Shown here one piece after another: positions 1 through 6,792 of a stretch of 8,042 nucleotides of DNA (the first letter of the stretch is position 1; each line of letters opens with the position of its first letter). The notes beneath the pieces are model-generated. The model was not told the DNA's origin. It saw only the letters and a program-made list of their open reading frames with translations, and made no database searches. A program made the position numbers and the translations under genes. The stretch comes from Dehalococcoidia bacterium (GTDB lineage: Bacteria > Chloroflexota > Dehalococcoidia > GIF9 > AB-539-J10). The stretch is from positions 1 through 8,042 of the forward strand of contig JAUVXS010000079.1 in the NCBI GenBank assembly GCA_030603485.1. The letters are read 5' to 3'.

Positions 1-303
1 GCTCAGTAGCCCAGCTCTGCCCGTGTCTCTTGAATCTCTCACCCGTTCTGGTCGGAGAGGAGGCATCTCTTGGCAACGAAAAGTTATGTCTCAACTATTC
101 TCCACGGGACGCTAGTGGCTTTGGCTTCAAGGAGATTGCACTTTAGTCAGTTTTGTTAAGTAAGTGGTTATTCCACCTGAAGTAGGCAAAGGCCCGTCTT
201 ACGTTTGTCAGCCATATAGTCAGGTGTTATACTGTCACTAATGGAAAGGTGCTGCCGAGATTAGAGTTGGCCATAGCACCGAAGGAACAATTGGTAGTAC
301 ACC
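1..303. other. Leader region without a convincing gene
   Basis: Nothing here supports a gene. The three plus-strand frames all meet stops early. The longest frames entering from the left edge end at 113-115 and 144-146, and their 37 and 47 residues match nothing I recognise, so they could be the tail of an unseen gene or chance. Minus-strand frames are closed repeatedly. The useful content is the promoter at 205-233 serving the gene at 304. Confidence 0.6.
205..233 (+). promoter_or_regulatory. Sigma70-type promoter of the restriction-modification gene
   Basis: A -35 box TTGTCA (205-210) and a -10 box TATACT (228-233) are separated by exactly 17 bases. Each box matches the consensus at five of six positions. 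Transcription would start near 240, leaving about 64 bases of leader before the GTG at 304. The arms TAGT-CAG and CTG-TCACTA (218-240) form an imperfect inverted repeat across the -10 box, which could be an operator. No control-protein gene is visible. The call rests on sequence match only. Confidence 0.6.
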
Positions 304-3300
304 GTGACTACATCAGAAGCATCAAATGAATACCTGGTAACTTTCGCTAATTCCGTCCGCGAAAAGTTTTCATCGGTGCTTGTTGGACAACCTGAAGACC
401 AGTTAAAAAATCCCGTCGAGAATCTGATCAGGTCTCTCGGTGCTCAACTCGGGCACACGATGAATGTTATCACTGAAGCAACTGCCGAAGACATCGGGCG
501 CCCCGACATGGCAGTAGCTGTTGACGGAGCACTGGCCGGCCACATCGAACTCAAGAAACCAGGTACTGGTGCTGACCCGACACGTTTTACCGGTCATAAC
601 GCTCAGCAATGGCGTAAATTCCAGGAGCTTCCCAATCTAATCTACACTGACGGAAATGACTGGGCACTCTATCGTAGTGGACAACGAATTGGCGATATTG
701 TTGACATCGGAGAAATTGACCAGCGAGGAGTCCGTGGTTTAAAGCAGGAAAAAACTGCTGTTTTTCTAACGATCATTCGTGATTTTCTAACATGGGAGCC
801 GGTTACGCCAGCATCGCCACGGGCACTGGCCGAACTGTTGGCGCCGCTATGCCGTTTATTACGTGACGACGTACTCACAGCCGTAAAGGACAGAGATTCT
901 GCGTTGGCCCAACTTGCATATGAATGGCGCACTACACTGTTTCCTGATGCTACAGATGAAGCCTTTGCCGATGCTTACGCCCAAACACTGACATACGCTC
1001 TGCTTCTTGCCCGCTTCGAGGGCGCCAGCGACCTGCACCCTAATCGGGCTGCGGAGACTTTGGTCCACAAACATAAACTGCTTGGCCATGTCCTCACACT
1101 ATTGACCGACTCTCAGACTAGGCACGAAATAGGTACCGGTGTTGATATTCTGGTAAGGGTAATCGGGGGTGTCGACCCGGTGAGGCTTATGGAGCGTGGC
1201 CCTGACCTGTGGCTCTATTTCTACGAAGACTTCCTAGCAGCATATGACCCCAGAATGCGTGAGGAGCGTGGTGTCTATTATACTCCGGTACAGGTCGTTC
1301 GCTGCCAGGTGCGTCTGGTCGGGCAACTCCTTGTAGAACATTTTGGCAAAGCGATGACTTATGCTGATGACGAAGTTGTCTTCCTTGACCCAGCCGCAGG
1401 TACAGGGACATATCCTCTGGCGGCAATCACAGAAGCTATAGACCGGGTGCAAGCTAGGTATGGTGCAGGAGCGGTACCCCAGCGAGCTACTATGCTAGCT
1501 AATAATGTGCACGCCTTCGAGTTGCTGGTAGGGCCATATGCCGTTGCCCATCTCCGGGTGACACAGAAGCTACAAGAAGCCGGCGCTACGCTACCTGCTG
1601 ACGGTGTTCATGTTTACCTTACTGACACACTAGAATCACCTGATGTAGCTCCGCCTGGACGTCTCCCTTTGTCTCTCCGTCCTCTGGTAGACGAACACCG
1701 ACGAGCCGGGAAAGTGAAGAAAGAGACGCGTGTGCTGGTCTGCATGGGCAATCCTCCTTACAGTCGGCAGGCTTTCGATGCTAGCGAAGGTACCGATGAC
1801 CCTGAGGCCAGGCTTGACCGGCTCCTGGGGGACTTCATCCGCCTGGCCCGCGGACGGACAATGTTCAGCCACATTGCCAGCCTATACAACACCTATGTCT
1901 ATTTCTGGCGATGGGCGCTGTGGAAGGTGTTCGAGTCTCCCGATAGTCTCGGCCATGGTATCGTTTCATTTATCACTGCGTCTAGCTACCTAAACGGTCC
2001 AGGATTCCTCGGGGTGAGAGAGGTGATGCGCCGTATTTTCGACGAACTCTGGATTATCGACCTGGAGGGAGGGACCCTGGGGGCAAGGAGAACAGAAAAC
2101 GTCTTTGCCATCCAGACCCCGGTGGCCATCGCTGTAGGTGTGCGCTATGGTCGTCCTAATCCAAATACGCCTGCGACTGTGCATTATACAAAAATAGCGG
2201 GCGGTCGGGAGGAGAAACTGGCCGAACTTGATTCAGTGCGGTCTTTCAGTGACCTGGATTGCCAGGAGTGCTCGACTGAATGGACGGCTCCTCTTATTCC
2301 TGCCGGAAGTGGTGCCTTCTCCTCGTGGCCATTGCTGACCGACCTCTTTCCGTGGCAGCACCCGGGTGTCAAAGTGGGGCGAACATGGCCGATTGCGGTC
2401 ACACGCGAAGTGGCCACCGAGCGTTGGCGCCGGTTAGTATCCAGTCCACCATCCGACCGAGGTGAACTGTTTGCCGATAAACGATTTGGACGAAGTACTT
2501 CAACGAGACCATCGGCAGGCATGTGGCCTCCTCCTGCCTCTCCTCAGCCTATTCAGGACATTACGCCGAGTAGCCCAGTGCCACGGGTCGCCCGTTATGC
2601 CCATCGGTCATTCGACAGGAAATGGATTCTCGCAGATGGCAGGCTATTTCGCACGCCCAGCCAGCCGCTCTGGATTGCATATTCGGAAGAACAGGTATAC
2701 TTAACAAGCTTATTGACAGATAAATTAGGCAATGGTCCTGCTGCAACCGTAACTGCGAACATACCTGACTTGCATCACTTCCATGGTCGGGGCGGAAAAG
2801 ATGTCGTGCCCCTTTGGCGTAATGCATCCGAGACAGAGCCCAACGTCACCACCGGTTTGTTGGACCATCTGGCACAGGTATACGAACAGTCCGTCTCGCC
2901 GGAAGACTTTTTTGCCTACTGCTACGCAATCCTGGCCGGGCCGGAGTACACGCAACACTTCGCCGAGGATTTGGCTACATCTTCGCCACGCATACCTCTC
3001 ACTGCAGACGTAAGTCTGTTCTACCAGGGTGTGGAGTTGGGCCGGCGGCTCGTCTGGCTGCACACCTACGGAGCACGTTTCGTGCCAGAGGGTGAGCAAG
3101 CTGGCACCGTTCCATCAGGCCGTGCGCGTGCAGTGCGTCCTGTTCCTGTGACAGCCGAAGGCTATCCGAATGACTTCCACTGGGATGAAGCTGCCGAAAC
3201 ACTTCATGTGGGGGAAGGCACATTCGCACCGATTTCACGAGCAGTGTGGGAGTTTGAAGTATCCAGCTTGCGCCCGGTAAAATCCTGGCTCGGGTACCGG

Positions 3301-3579
3301 ATGCGGGAACCGGCGGGTAGAAAGTCATCTCCGTTGGATGAGATACGTCCTCGTGAGTGGCCGGCCGAGTTCACTGAGGAACTGCTGGAATTGCTATGGG
3401 TGCTGGAGCACACCGTCGATATGTCATCAGACCTGGCAACATTCCTTGAAGCCGTGATTCAGGGCAATGTGCTGCCCGCGGAAGATCTACCGACGCCAAC
3501 AGAAAACCAGCGGAAGGCGCCGGAAATACCTCGCGGCAAAGATGCTGCTCCACCGGAGCAAATGACTTTTGACGAGTGA
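304..3579 (+). CDS. Type IIG/ISP-like restriction-modification enzyme (fused nuclease, N6-adenine methyltransferase and specificity region)
   Basis: This cytoplasmic enzyme is predicted to methylate adenine at N6 in a specific DNA sequence and to cut unmodified DNA. Residues 1-150 hold a PD-(D/E)XK nuclease: E39, then P67-D68, then E82-L-K84 inside HIELKKPG. A helical part follows, then the methyltransferase with SAM motif I DPAAGTGTY (362-370) and catalytic NPPY (483-486), in the gamma order. The C-terminal half resembles the Type ISP specificity domain: YAHRSFDRKWIL (765-776), a GGKDVVPLW stretch ending at 838, FFAYCYAILAGPEY (869-882) and PRIPL (895-899). Known Type ISP enzymes such as LlaGI are near 1600 residues and carry a helicase, which is absent here, so the layout is closer to Type IIG. 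GTG at 304 is the first possible start after the in-frame stop at 295-297. Its ribosome site is weak, with AAGGA 17 bases upstream. The gene ends in tandem stops TGA-TAA. No separate R, M or S gene is present. Confidence 0.93.
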   Translation: MTTSEASNEYLVTFANSVREKFSSVLVGQPEDQLKNPVENLIRSLGAQLGHTMNVITEATAEDIGRPDMAVAVDGALAGHIELKKPGTGADPTRFTGHNAQQWRKFQELPNLIYTDGNDWALYRSGQRIGDIVDIGEIDQRGVRGLKQEKTAVFLTIIRDFLTWEPVTPASPRALAELLAPLCRLLRDDVLTAVKDRDSALAQLAYEWRTTLFPDATDEAFADAYAQTLTYALLLARFEGASDLHPNRAAETLVHKHKLLGHVLTLLTDSQTRHEIGTGVDILVRVIGGVDPVRLMERGPDLWLYFYEDFLAAYDPRMREERGVYYTPVQVVRCQVRLVGQLLVEHFGKAMTYADDEVVFLDPAAGTGTYPLAAITEAIDRVQARYGAGAVPQRATMLANNVHAFELLVGPYAVAHLRVTQKLQEAGATLPADGVHVYLTDTLESPDVAPPGRLPLSLRPLVDEHRRAGKVKKETRVLVCMGNPPYSRQAFDASEGTDDPEARLDRLLGDFIRLARGRTMFSHIASLYNTYVYFWRWALWKVFESPDSLGHGIVSFITASSYLNGPGFLGVREVMRRIFDELWIIDLEGGTLGARRTENVFAIQTPVAIAVGVRYGRPNPNTPATVHYTKIAGGREEKLAELDSVRSFSDLDCQECSTEWTAPLIPAGSGAFSSWPLLTDLFPWQHPGVKVGRTWPIAVTREVATERWRRLVSSPPSDRGELFADKRFGRSTSTRPSAGMWPPPASPQPIQDITPSSPVPRVARYAHRSFDRKWILADGRLFRTPSQPLWIAYSEEQVYLTSLLTDKLGNGPAATVTANIPDLHHFHGRGGKDVVPLWRNASETEPNVTTGLLDHLAQVYEQSVSPEDFFAYCYAILAGPEYTQHFAEDLATSSPRIPLTADVSLFYQGVELGRRLVWLHTYGARFVPEGEQAGTVPSGRARAVRPVPVTAEGYPNDFHWDEAAETLHVGEGTFAPISRAVWEFEVSSLRPVKSWLGYRMREPAGRKSSPLDEIRPREWPAEFTEELLELLWVLEHTVDMSSDLATFLEAVIQGNVLPAEDLPTPTENQRKAPEIPRGKDAAPPEQMTFDE

Positions 3580-3622
3580 TAAGACTCTCTCCGCTGCACA
3601 TTCCGTCAGAATGTTCAGTCAG

Positions 3623-3669
3623 AAGCTTATCTTGACGATAGAGCGCGCACCCTGCTAAGCTTTTGCAGG
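3623..3669. repeat. Overlapping inverted repeats in the gap between the two large genes
   Basis: AAGCTTA (3623-3629) pairs with TAAGCTT (3656-3662), and the pairing extends outward to ten positions with one G-T pair. A second stem, CCTGC (3651-3655) with GCAGG (3665-3669), overlaps it, so the two are mutually exclusive. Neither is followed by a T-run, so this is not a classical terminator for the gene ending at 3579. A TTGACG at 3632-3637 could be a -35 box for the next gene, but only a poor -10 (TAAGCT, 3656-3661) follows. The function is unknown and chance is possible. Confidence 0.3.
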
Positions 3670-3770
3670 AAAAGAGAAAGAGGAAACAGCTCATCAATCT
3701 AGCAGGCCTTCCTTTAGTTCGTACAAGGATGGACACCGGATGAAACTTAAACCGAACTAACAGGCGTGAG

Positions 3771-5564
3771 ATGAAAAAATCATTACCTATTTTGCTAACA
3801 GTGATTCTTTTAGCGGTTGGTGCGGTTGCTTATGTAGCTGTTGCTTATCTCCAGCCTAGCTCTCAACTACAAATAGATGACGCGTATGCCGATACAGAGA
3901 TATTCATCTATTTGGACCATCAGGGGTATAGCTTAGTTAAGCCTGAACTACTTTGGTCTGGTCCAGCAGAGGTTATGTGCATTGGAGCATCGCCTGATGG
4001 GAATATCTACATTGGCTGTCGCCATTTATCCCCCTCCGCTCCACCGAAGCATTCTCTTTATAGAATTGAAAAAGGTAAAGCTGTTTACGTAGGAGATTAC
4101 AATGAGAACTATGGTGCCTTCAGTTTTTCCCCAGATGTAACACTCTACTTTTGTGGCAACGTAGGTTCAGTTGGTACGATTTTTGAAGTCGTTGACGGAC
4201 CAATAGGTTATGATACTACTTATTATCAAAGAGAGTTCAAAAGCACAGAACCATTCAATTTCATCAGGGGATTCGGATTTGGACCTGATGGGACTATGTA
4301 TTTTGAGGATTGGAGTGGTATTTATAAAGTAGAAGATGGGGTTGAGTCACTACTCTATGATTTTGAGACAAGGGCCCGAGAATTGAACCTTGCGGACGTG
4401 ATGTGGTCAATAGCGATAGCCAGAGAGGGGACCATATATTTCACTTCAGATGTATTCTTTCGACACGGTGAGGGAGGTTGGTGTGGCTTCGGTCCTGCAG
4501 GTATGGTTTTGCAGTTAACTGAAGAGGGTGAAGAGCAAGTAATATGCGCAGCAATTAACCAAGAGGCAAGAGGAATATCTATAGGGCCAGATGATTCATG
4601 TTATATACTCACCTGGGTAAGCCAAAGAAGCAGTAATAACCTGATGCAAATCTGGAAATTCGCACTGAGACAGGAAGCTATTAATGAGGAGCCATTTTAT
4701 TACCAAGGGGAACATGTTATTGACCAGAGTAAACTAGGCAATGACGAGAAAACTGCTCTCCCGTATGTGCAAAAATATGCAGAGGAAGAAGGTGTCAGCC
4801 CCGCACTATTGATGGCGATAATAAAGCAAGAAAGTGATTGTAATCCAGACGCAATTGGTGACGCTGGACTTGCCATTGGCTATATGCAGTTGCACTGGGA
4901 TGCTGCCTATGACGCTGGATATAGGAGTAAAAGAGATACATTTGAAAGTTATTCAGATGAATCCAAAAATCTTGCAATGCAAGACTGGCCAACTGATGGC
5001 TTAGATCCGGACGCAAATGTGAAATATGGGTGTAGCTATCTCAAGATTTGCTATGAGAAATATAAGGATAGTCTTATTTACGATACTCCATTGAAAAATG
5101 CCATATCTGCTTACAATCTTGGTTGGCCGCATGGCCCCGATAAGAGTAACGAGACAAGCTATGTGAATGCGATACTTGAGCACTATGAATATTATGAAAG
5201 CAAGTATCTCATTGCAACCGGAAACCATGGTGCGGTCAACCAAAGAATTGTGCAGACGAACGCCAATACACTGCAAAGTCATCCTTTCCGGAACTTCAAC
5301 GTTTACACTGTGACGAGTGGGACAGTAAGCGACTTTCGAGAGGAGACTAACGGACTATCTTGCCTAATTTCCAACGAACCGGGCAGTACTACTGAGGTGA
5401 TAATTGCTATCCCCAAAGACGCTATCGAGCACGCTTCCAGAATTCGCGCTGAGGTAGGTAGTACAGAGTTAGGCGGAGATATTATCGAAAGCGAAACTAT
5501 GTACTTTGTAGTAGTCTCATACCCCCAGACTCAAGATTTACAAAGGCTGACTCTGAGTTGGTAA
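3771..5564 (+). CDS. Exported beta-propeller / SLT lytic transglycosylase fusion protein
   Basis: The protein is predicted to cleave peptidoglycan glycan strands outside the membrane. Residues 1-27 are a short basic start plus a hydrophobic stretch, either a signal peptide or an anchor. Five propeller-type repeats follow, with cores SPDGNIYIG (74-82), SPDVTLYFCG (120-129), GPDGTMYFED (171-180), AREGTIYFTS (217-226) and GPDDSCYILT (272-281), spaced 46-55 residues apart as in NHL/SMP-30-like blades. Residues ~330-480 are an SLT domain: catalytic E354 in IKQES, IGYMQL (369-374) and AYNLG (447-451). Residues ~504-597 form a beta-rich tail with an IPKDAI segment (547-552), resembling C-terminal sandwich domains of exported archaeal and Chloroflexota proteins. 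Ten cysteines suggest disulfides. The ATG at 3771 precedes the signal sequence; its ribosome site is weak (AGG 6 bases upstream). G+C looks lower than in the preceding gene. The domain calls are confident; the biological role is not known. Confidence 0.87.
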   Translation: MKKSLPILLTVILLAVGAVAYVAVAYLQPSSQLQIDDAYADTEIFIYLDHQGYSLVKPELLWSGPAEVMCIGASPDGNIYIGCRHLSPSAPPKHSLYRIEKGKAVYVGDYNENYGAFSFSPDVTLYFCGNVGSVGTIFEVVDGPIGYDTTYYQREFKSTEPFNFIRGFGFGPDGTMYFEDWSGIYKVEDGVESLLYDFETRARELNLADVMWSIAIAREGTIYFTSDVFFRHGEGGWCGFGPAGMVLQLTEEGEEQVICAAINQEARGISIGPDDSCYILTWVSQRSSNNLMQIWKFALRQEAINEEPFYYQGEHVIDQSKLGNDEKTALPYVQKYAEEEGVSPALLMAIIKQESDCNPDAIGDAGLAIGYMQLHWDAAYDAGYRSKRDTFESYSDESKNLAMQDWPTDGLDPDANVKYGCSYLKICYEKYKDSLIYDTPLKNAISAYNLGWPHGPDKSNETSYVNAILEHYEYYESKYLIATGNHGAVNQRIVQTNANTLQSHPFRNFNVYTVTSGTVSDFREETNGLSCLISNEPGSTTEVIIAIPKDAIEHASRIRAEVGSTELGGDIIESETMYFVVVSYPQTQDLQRLTLSW

Positions 5565-5752
5565 TACTATTGCCTTTGAGGCGTGAGAAGGCTTAGGCAT
5601 ATTCACTTCTTATGTGGGCATGAGTAATTCACTAAAAGGAGACAAGTGACTGCTTTCTAACAACCGCAGCTCTGTAGCCTGTTTGCCAACGATAGTTCTA
5701 ACCCGCAACGTTAAACAATCAGCCATTTTGTATCTTCAAGGTTTGCTTTTTT

Positions 5753-5816
5753 GTTTCAGTTCCACCTTTTCCCAAGTTCAGTTTCAATTTCACTTTGCGT
5801 TTCGGTTTCCGGTTTG
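5753..5816. repeat. Imperfect hexamer repeat tract (GTTTCA-like)
   Basis: On the plus strand the units run GTTTCA, GTTCCA (5753-5764), then after a break AGTTCA, GTTTCA, ATTTCA, CTTTGC, GTTTCG, GTTTCC, GGTTTG (5775-5816). Read on the minus strand this is a run of GAAAC-type hexamers. It encodes alternating residues in every frame, for example E-T-E-T-Q-S-E-I-E-T-E in the relic frame. It may be slipped replication in a decaying gene or simply the composition of the old coding sequence. Confidence 0.5.
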
Positions 5817-5875
5817 TTGCCAAACTAGGCGTCATATTCGTCAGCATGAGTATCGAAGGCTTGATATGACATCAT
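5756..5875 (-). pseudogene. Relic of a class I SAM-dependent methyltransferase N-terminus, with amber codon
   Basis: On the minus strand, two consecutive ATG codons (5875-5870) open a frame reading SYQAFDTHADEYDA, then TAG (5827-5825), then FGNKPETETQSEIETELG, ending at TGA (5758-5756). The pattern FD-x-HA-x-EYD-x-WF followed by an acidic SE(I/L)E segment is the usual start of many SAM-dependent methyltransferases of the UbiE/Methyltransf_11 type. The amber codon sits exactly where the family has tryptophan, so one TGG-to-TAG change would explain it. The glycine-rich SAM motif that should follow about 20 residues later is absent in all frames below 5756, so only the first ~40 codons survive. 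CCGGTCACCGG (5887-5897), an 11-base palindrome, lies just upstream. The homology is recognised by motif only. Confidence 0.6.
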
Positions 5876-6008
5876 CGCTTATATTTCCGGTCACCGGCAT
5901 ATTTCACAGTGACGTCGCAGCATCTTAAACGCTTCTGCATGGACAGAACCTTTGCTCTCACCCATATGCCTGTTCCAATCGCCAACCCCTTTTTCTGCCT
6001 CACGGTGC

Positions 6009-6401
6009 TCACACCTCTTTGAACACCTTTGCCAGTGATGGGCCTAGTACGTGAATGGAAAATTCGTAGAACTGGCCTGACGGCACGATATGGACGTTCA
6101 ATCTCTTCTTAAGCATTTCCGCTATTTTTTGAGTTATTTCACCGGCAGTTTCCGGGTCAGACTTGCTGCTGGATAAGTGGGCAAACGAGTGTAGAACAAT
6201 GTTCCCGACCTTATTCTTATTTGAAAGCCACCTGATATTACCGACAGCTTTATCGACAACTTCCGCTTTTTCCTTGTCCGCCTGTTCGATGTGAACGAAC
6301 ACCACTAGGCAGGCAGATAATGTTGTTTTTGCCGCTTCTGGTTTGTCAGGCCAAAATGGCTTGTACCAAAATTCTTCTGCGTGGAACATCAATAGCTTCA
6401 T
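6009..6401 (-). CDS. Stand-alone archaeal-type threonyl-tRNA synthetase editing-domain protein
   Basis: This 130-residue cytoplasmic protein has the fold of the N-terminal editing domain of archaeal ThrRS (tRNA-Thr-ED), related to D-aminoacyl-tRNA deacylase. In archaea that domain hydrolyses serine wrongly attached to tRNA-Thr. Visible signatures are the opening strand MKLLMFHAEEFWYKP, LVVFVHIEQAD (32-42), the conserved HSFAHLSS (71-78, archaeal form PFAHLSS), GQFYEFSIHVLG (109-120) and a SLAKVFKEV end. No synthetase catalytic or anticodon domain is attached, so any editing would be in trans. Where archaeal enzymes have GWYKSF, this protein has GQFYEF, so the lysine thought to be essential is replaced. 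The activity may therefore differ. Start: GGAGGA lies 12 bases and AAGG 7 bases upstream of ATG 6401. The truncated ferredoxin-like gene stops 32 bases before it on the same strand. Confidence 0.88.
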   Translation of the reverse strand: MKLLMFHAEEFWYKPFWPDKPEAAKTTLSACLVVFVHIEQADKEKAEVVDKAVGNIRWLSNKNKVGNIVLHSFAHLSSSKSDPETAGEITQKIAEMLKKRLNVHIVPSGQFYEFSIHVLGPSLAKVFKEV

Positions 6402-6433
6402 AGTTTAACCTTTTCCTCCATTGCCTGGTTCTT

Positions 6434-6511
6434 TCACGACGATGATGCTCCGCTATCACAAAGCTCCGGACGGCATTTACTAAAATCTACCACAGCTATC
6501 TTTTTTAGCAT
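6434..6511 (-). pseudogene. Truncated RLI/ferredoxin-like gene (N-terminus only)
   Basis: The frame reads MLKKIAVVDFSKCRPELC, then DSGASSS and a TGA stop, 25 residues in all. The start closely follows the IAVVDxxKCRPExC opening of the RLI-type Fe-S domain found in ABCE1 and in small ferredoxin-like proteins, where further cysteine clusters (CxxCxxxCP) follow. Those clusters are absent, and only 32 bases separate the stop from the next gene, so the remainder is deleted rather than frameshifted. The ribosome site is excellent: GGAGGAGGA (6529-6521) 9 bases before the ATG. GGAACTGTTCC (6513-6523), an 11-base palindrome, overlaps this site. With two cysteines it could not hold a cluster alone. 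It might still be translated as a short peptide ahead of the editing-domain gene. Homology is by motif only. Confidence 0.6.
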
Positions 6512-6550
6512 TGGAACTGTTCCTCCTCCAGGCCATTACTTCCTCAACTT

Positions 6551-6575
6551 GTCCTTCCCTTAATCAAGGGGGGAC
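6551..6575. repeat. Near-palindromic hairpin
   Basis: GTCC-TT-CCCTT (6551-6561), loop AATC, then AAGGG-G-GGAC (6566-6575) folds into a nine-pair stem with a small internal mismatch. CCCTTAATCAAGGG-like palindromes are common as dispersed elements in several bacterial genomes. It lies about 22 bases upstream of the ribosome site of the truncated ferredoxin-like gene. No T-run follows on the minus strand. Role unknown. Confidence 0.45.
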
Positions 6576-6711
6576 AGTTCTTCCGCTTCCAAAATATCGT
6601 CTCCGCTAATAATGATGAAGCAATGTCTGCAATTTTAAAATAAGCTTCTTTGTTTCAAATACTAGTTTGGCATGTCCGCGATGAGCGATACCATAGTGGA
6701 GATAAAGAGCC

Positions 6712-6751
6712 AAGCCACAGACCTTAGCTGTGCTTGTCCTGTCTGTGGCTT
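6712..6751 (-). terminator. Perfect 11-bp stem-loop after the DUF1059 gene, possible terminator
   Basis: AAGCCACAGAC (6712-6722) and GTCTGTGGCTT (6741-6751) are perfect inverted copies around an 18-base loop, and further GCC/GGC pairing is possible outside with a bulge. The stem lies 41 bases past the DUF1059 stop. On the minus strand it is followed by GGCTCTTTATC, a weak T-rich stretch, so termination is plausible but not classical. CTTAGCTG occurs twice (6723-6730 in the loop, 6749-6756 at the stem edge), which would allow alternative pairings. Confidence 0.45.
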
Positions 6752-6792
6752 AGCTGGCACTGAACCCACGACACTACCAAACTTTCAAAAGC

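Larger units (their letters stand above)
5565..6008. other. Intergenic stretch with gene relic and repeats
   Basis: Between the transglycosylase stop and the editing-domain stop I see no intact gene. GCCTT (5572-5576) with AAGGC (5588-5592), enclosed by TGCCT and AGGCA (5571-5575, 5595-5599), forms a small hairpin just after the stop, but no T-run follows. AAAGGAG near 5636 resembles a ribosome site, but it leads only to very short frames. The main content is the minus-strand methyltransferase relic and the hexamer tract inside it. A 24-codon minus-strand frame at 5891-5965 looks protein-like but is unrecognised. The 81-codon plus-strand frame at 5683 is judged spurious. Confidence 0.6.
6402..6792. 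other. Gap holding a truncated gene and two hairpins
   Basis: This 391-base interval contains the ferredoxin-like relic at 6434-6511, a near-palindrome at 6551-6575 and a strong stem at 6712-6751. A possible minus-strand promoter for the relic has TTGAAA (6658-6653) and TAAAAT (6637-6632), but the 15-base spacing is short. Minus-strand frames across 6540-6640 look mildly protein-like but are cut by stops and match nothing I know. No intact gene is seen. Confidence 0.5.

Noticed and set aside
3..146. 47-residue plus-strand frame entering from the left edge
   Set aside because: It is short, unrecognised and without codon or motif support; kept only as a possible tail of an unseen gene.
2725..3736. 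Long minus-strand frames across the 3' end of the restriction gene
   Set aside because: They are shadows of a GC-rich coding sequence whose plus-strand motifs are unmistakable.
5660..5720. attC-like GTTAAAC / GTTAGAA motifs suggesting an integron site
   Set aside because: Paired core sites and the required stem are absent, and there is no integrase.
5825..5827. Pyrrolysine-style recoding of the amber codon
   Set aside because: Another stop follows after 23 codons and the catalytic part of the gene is missing.
5683..5928. 81-codon plus-strand frame with alternating phenylalanines
   Set aside because: It is antisense to the methyltransferase relic, its alternating pattern comes from the hexamer tract, and it has no ribosome site or family resemblance.
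6735..6780. tRNA-like 3' end (GGCACTGAACCCACGACACTACCA)
   Set aside because: No T-loop, anticodon arm or matching acceptor strand could be built on either strand.
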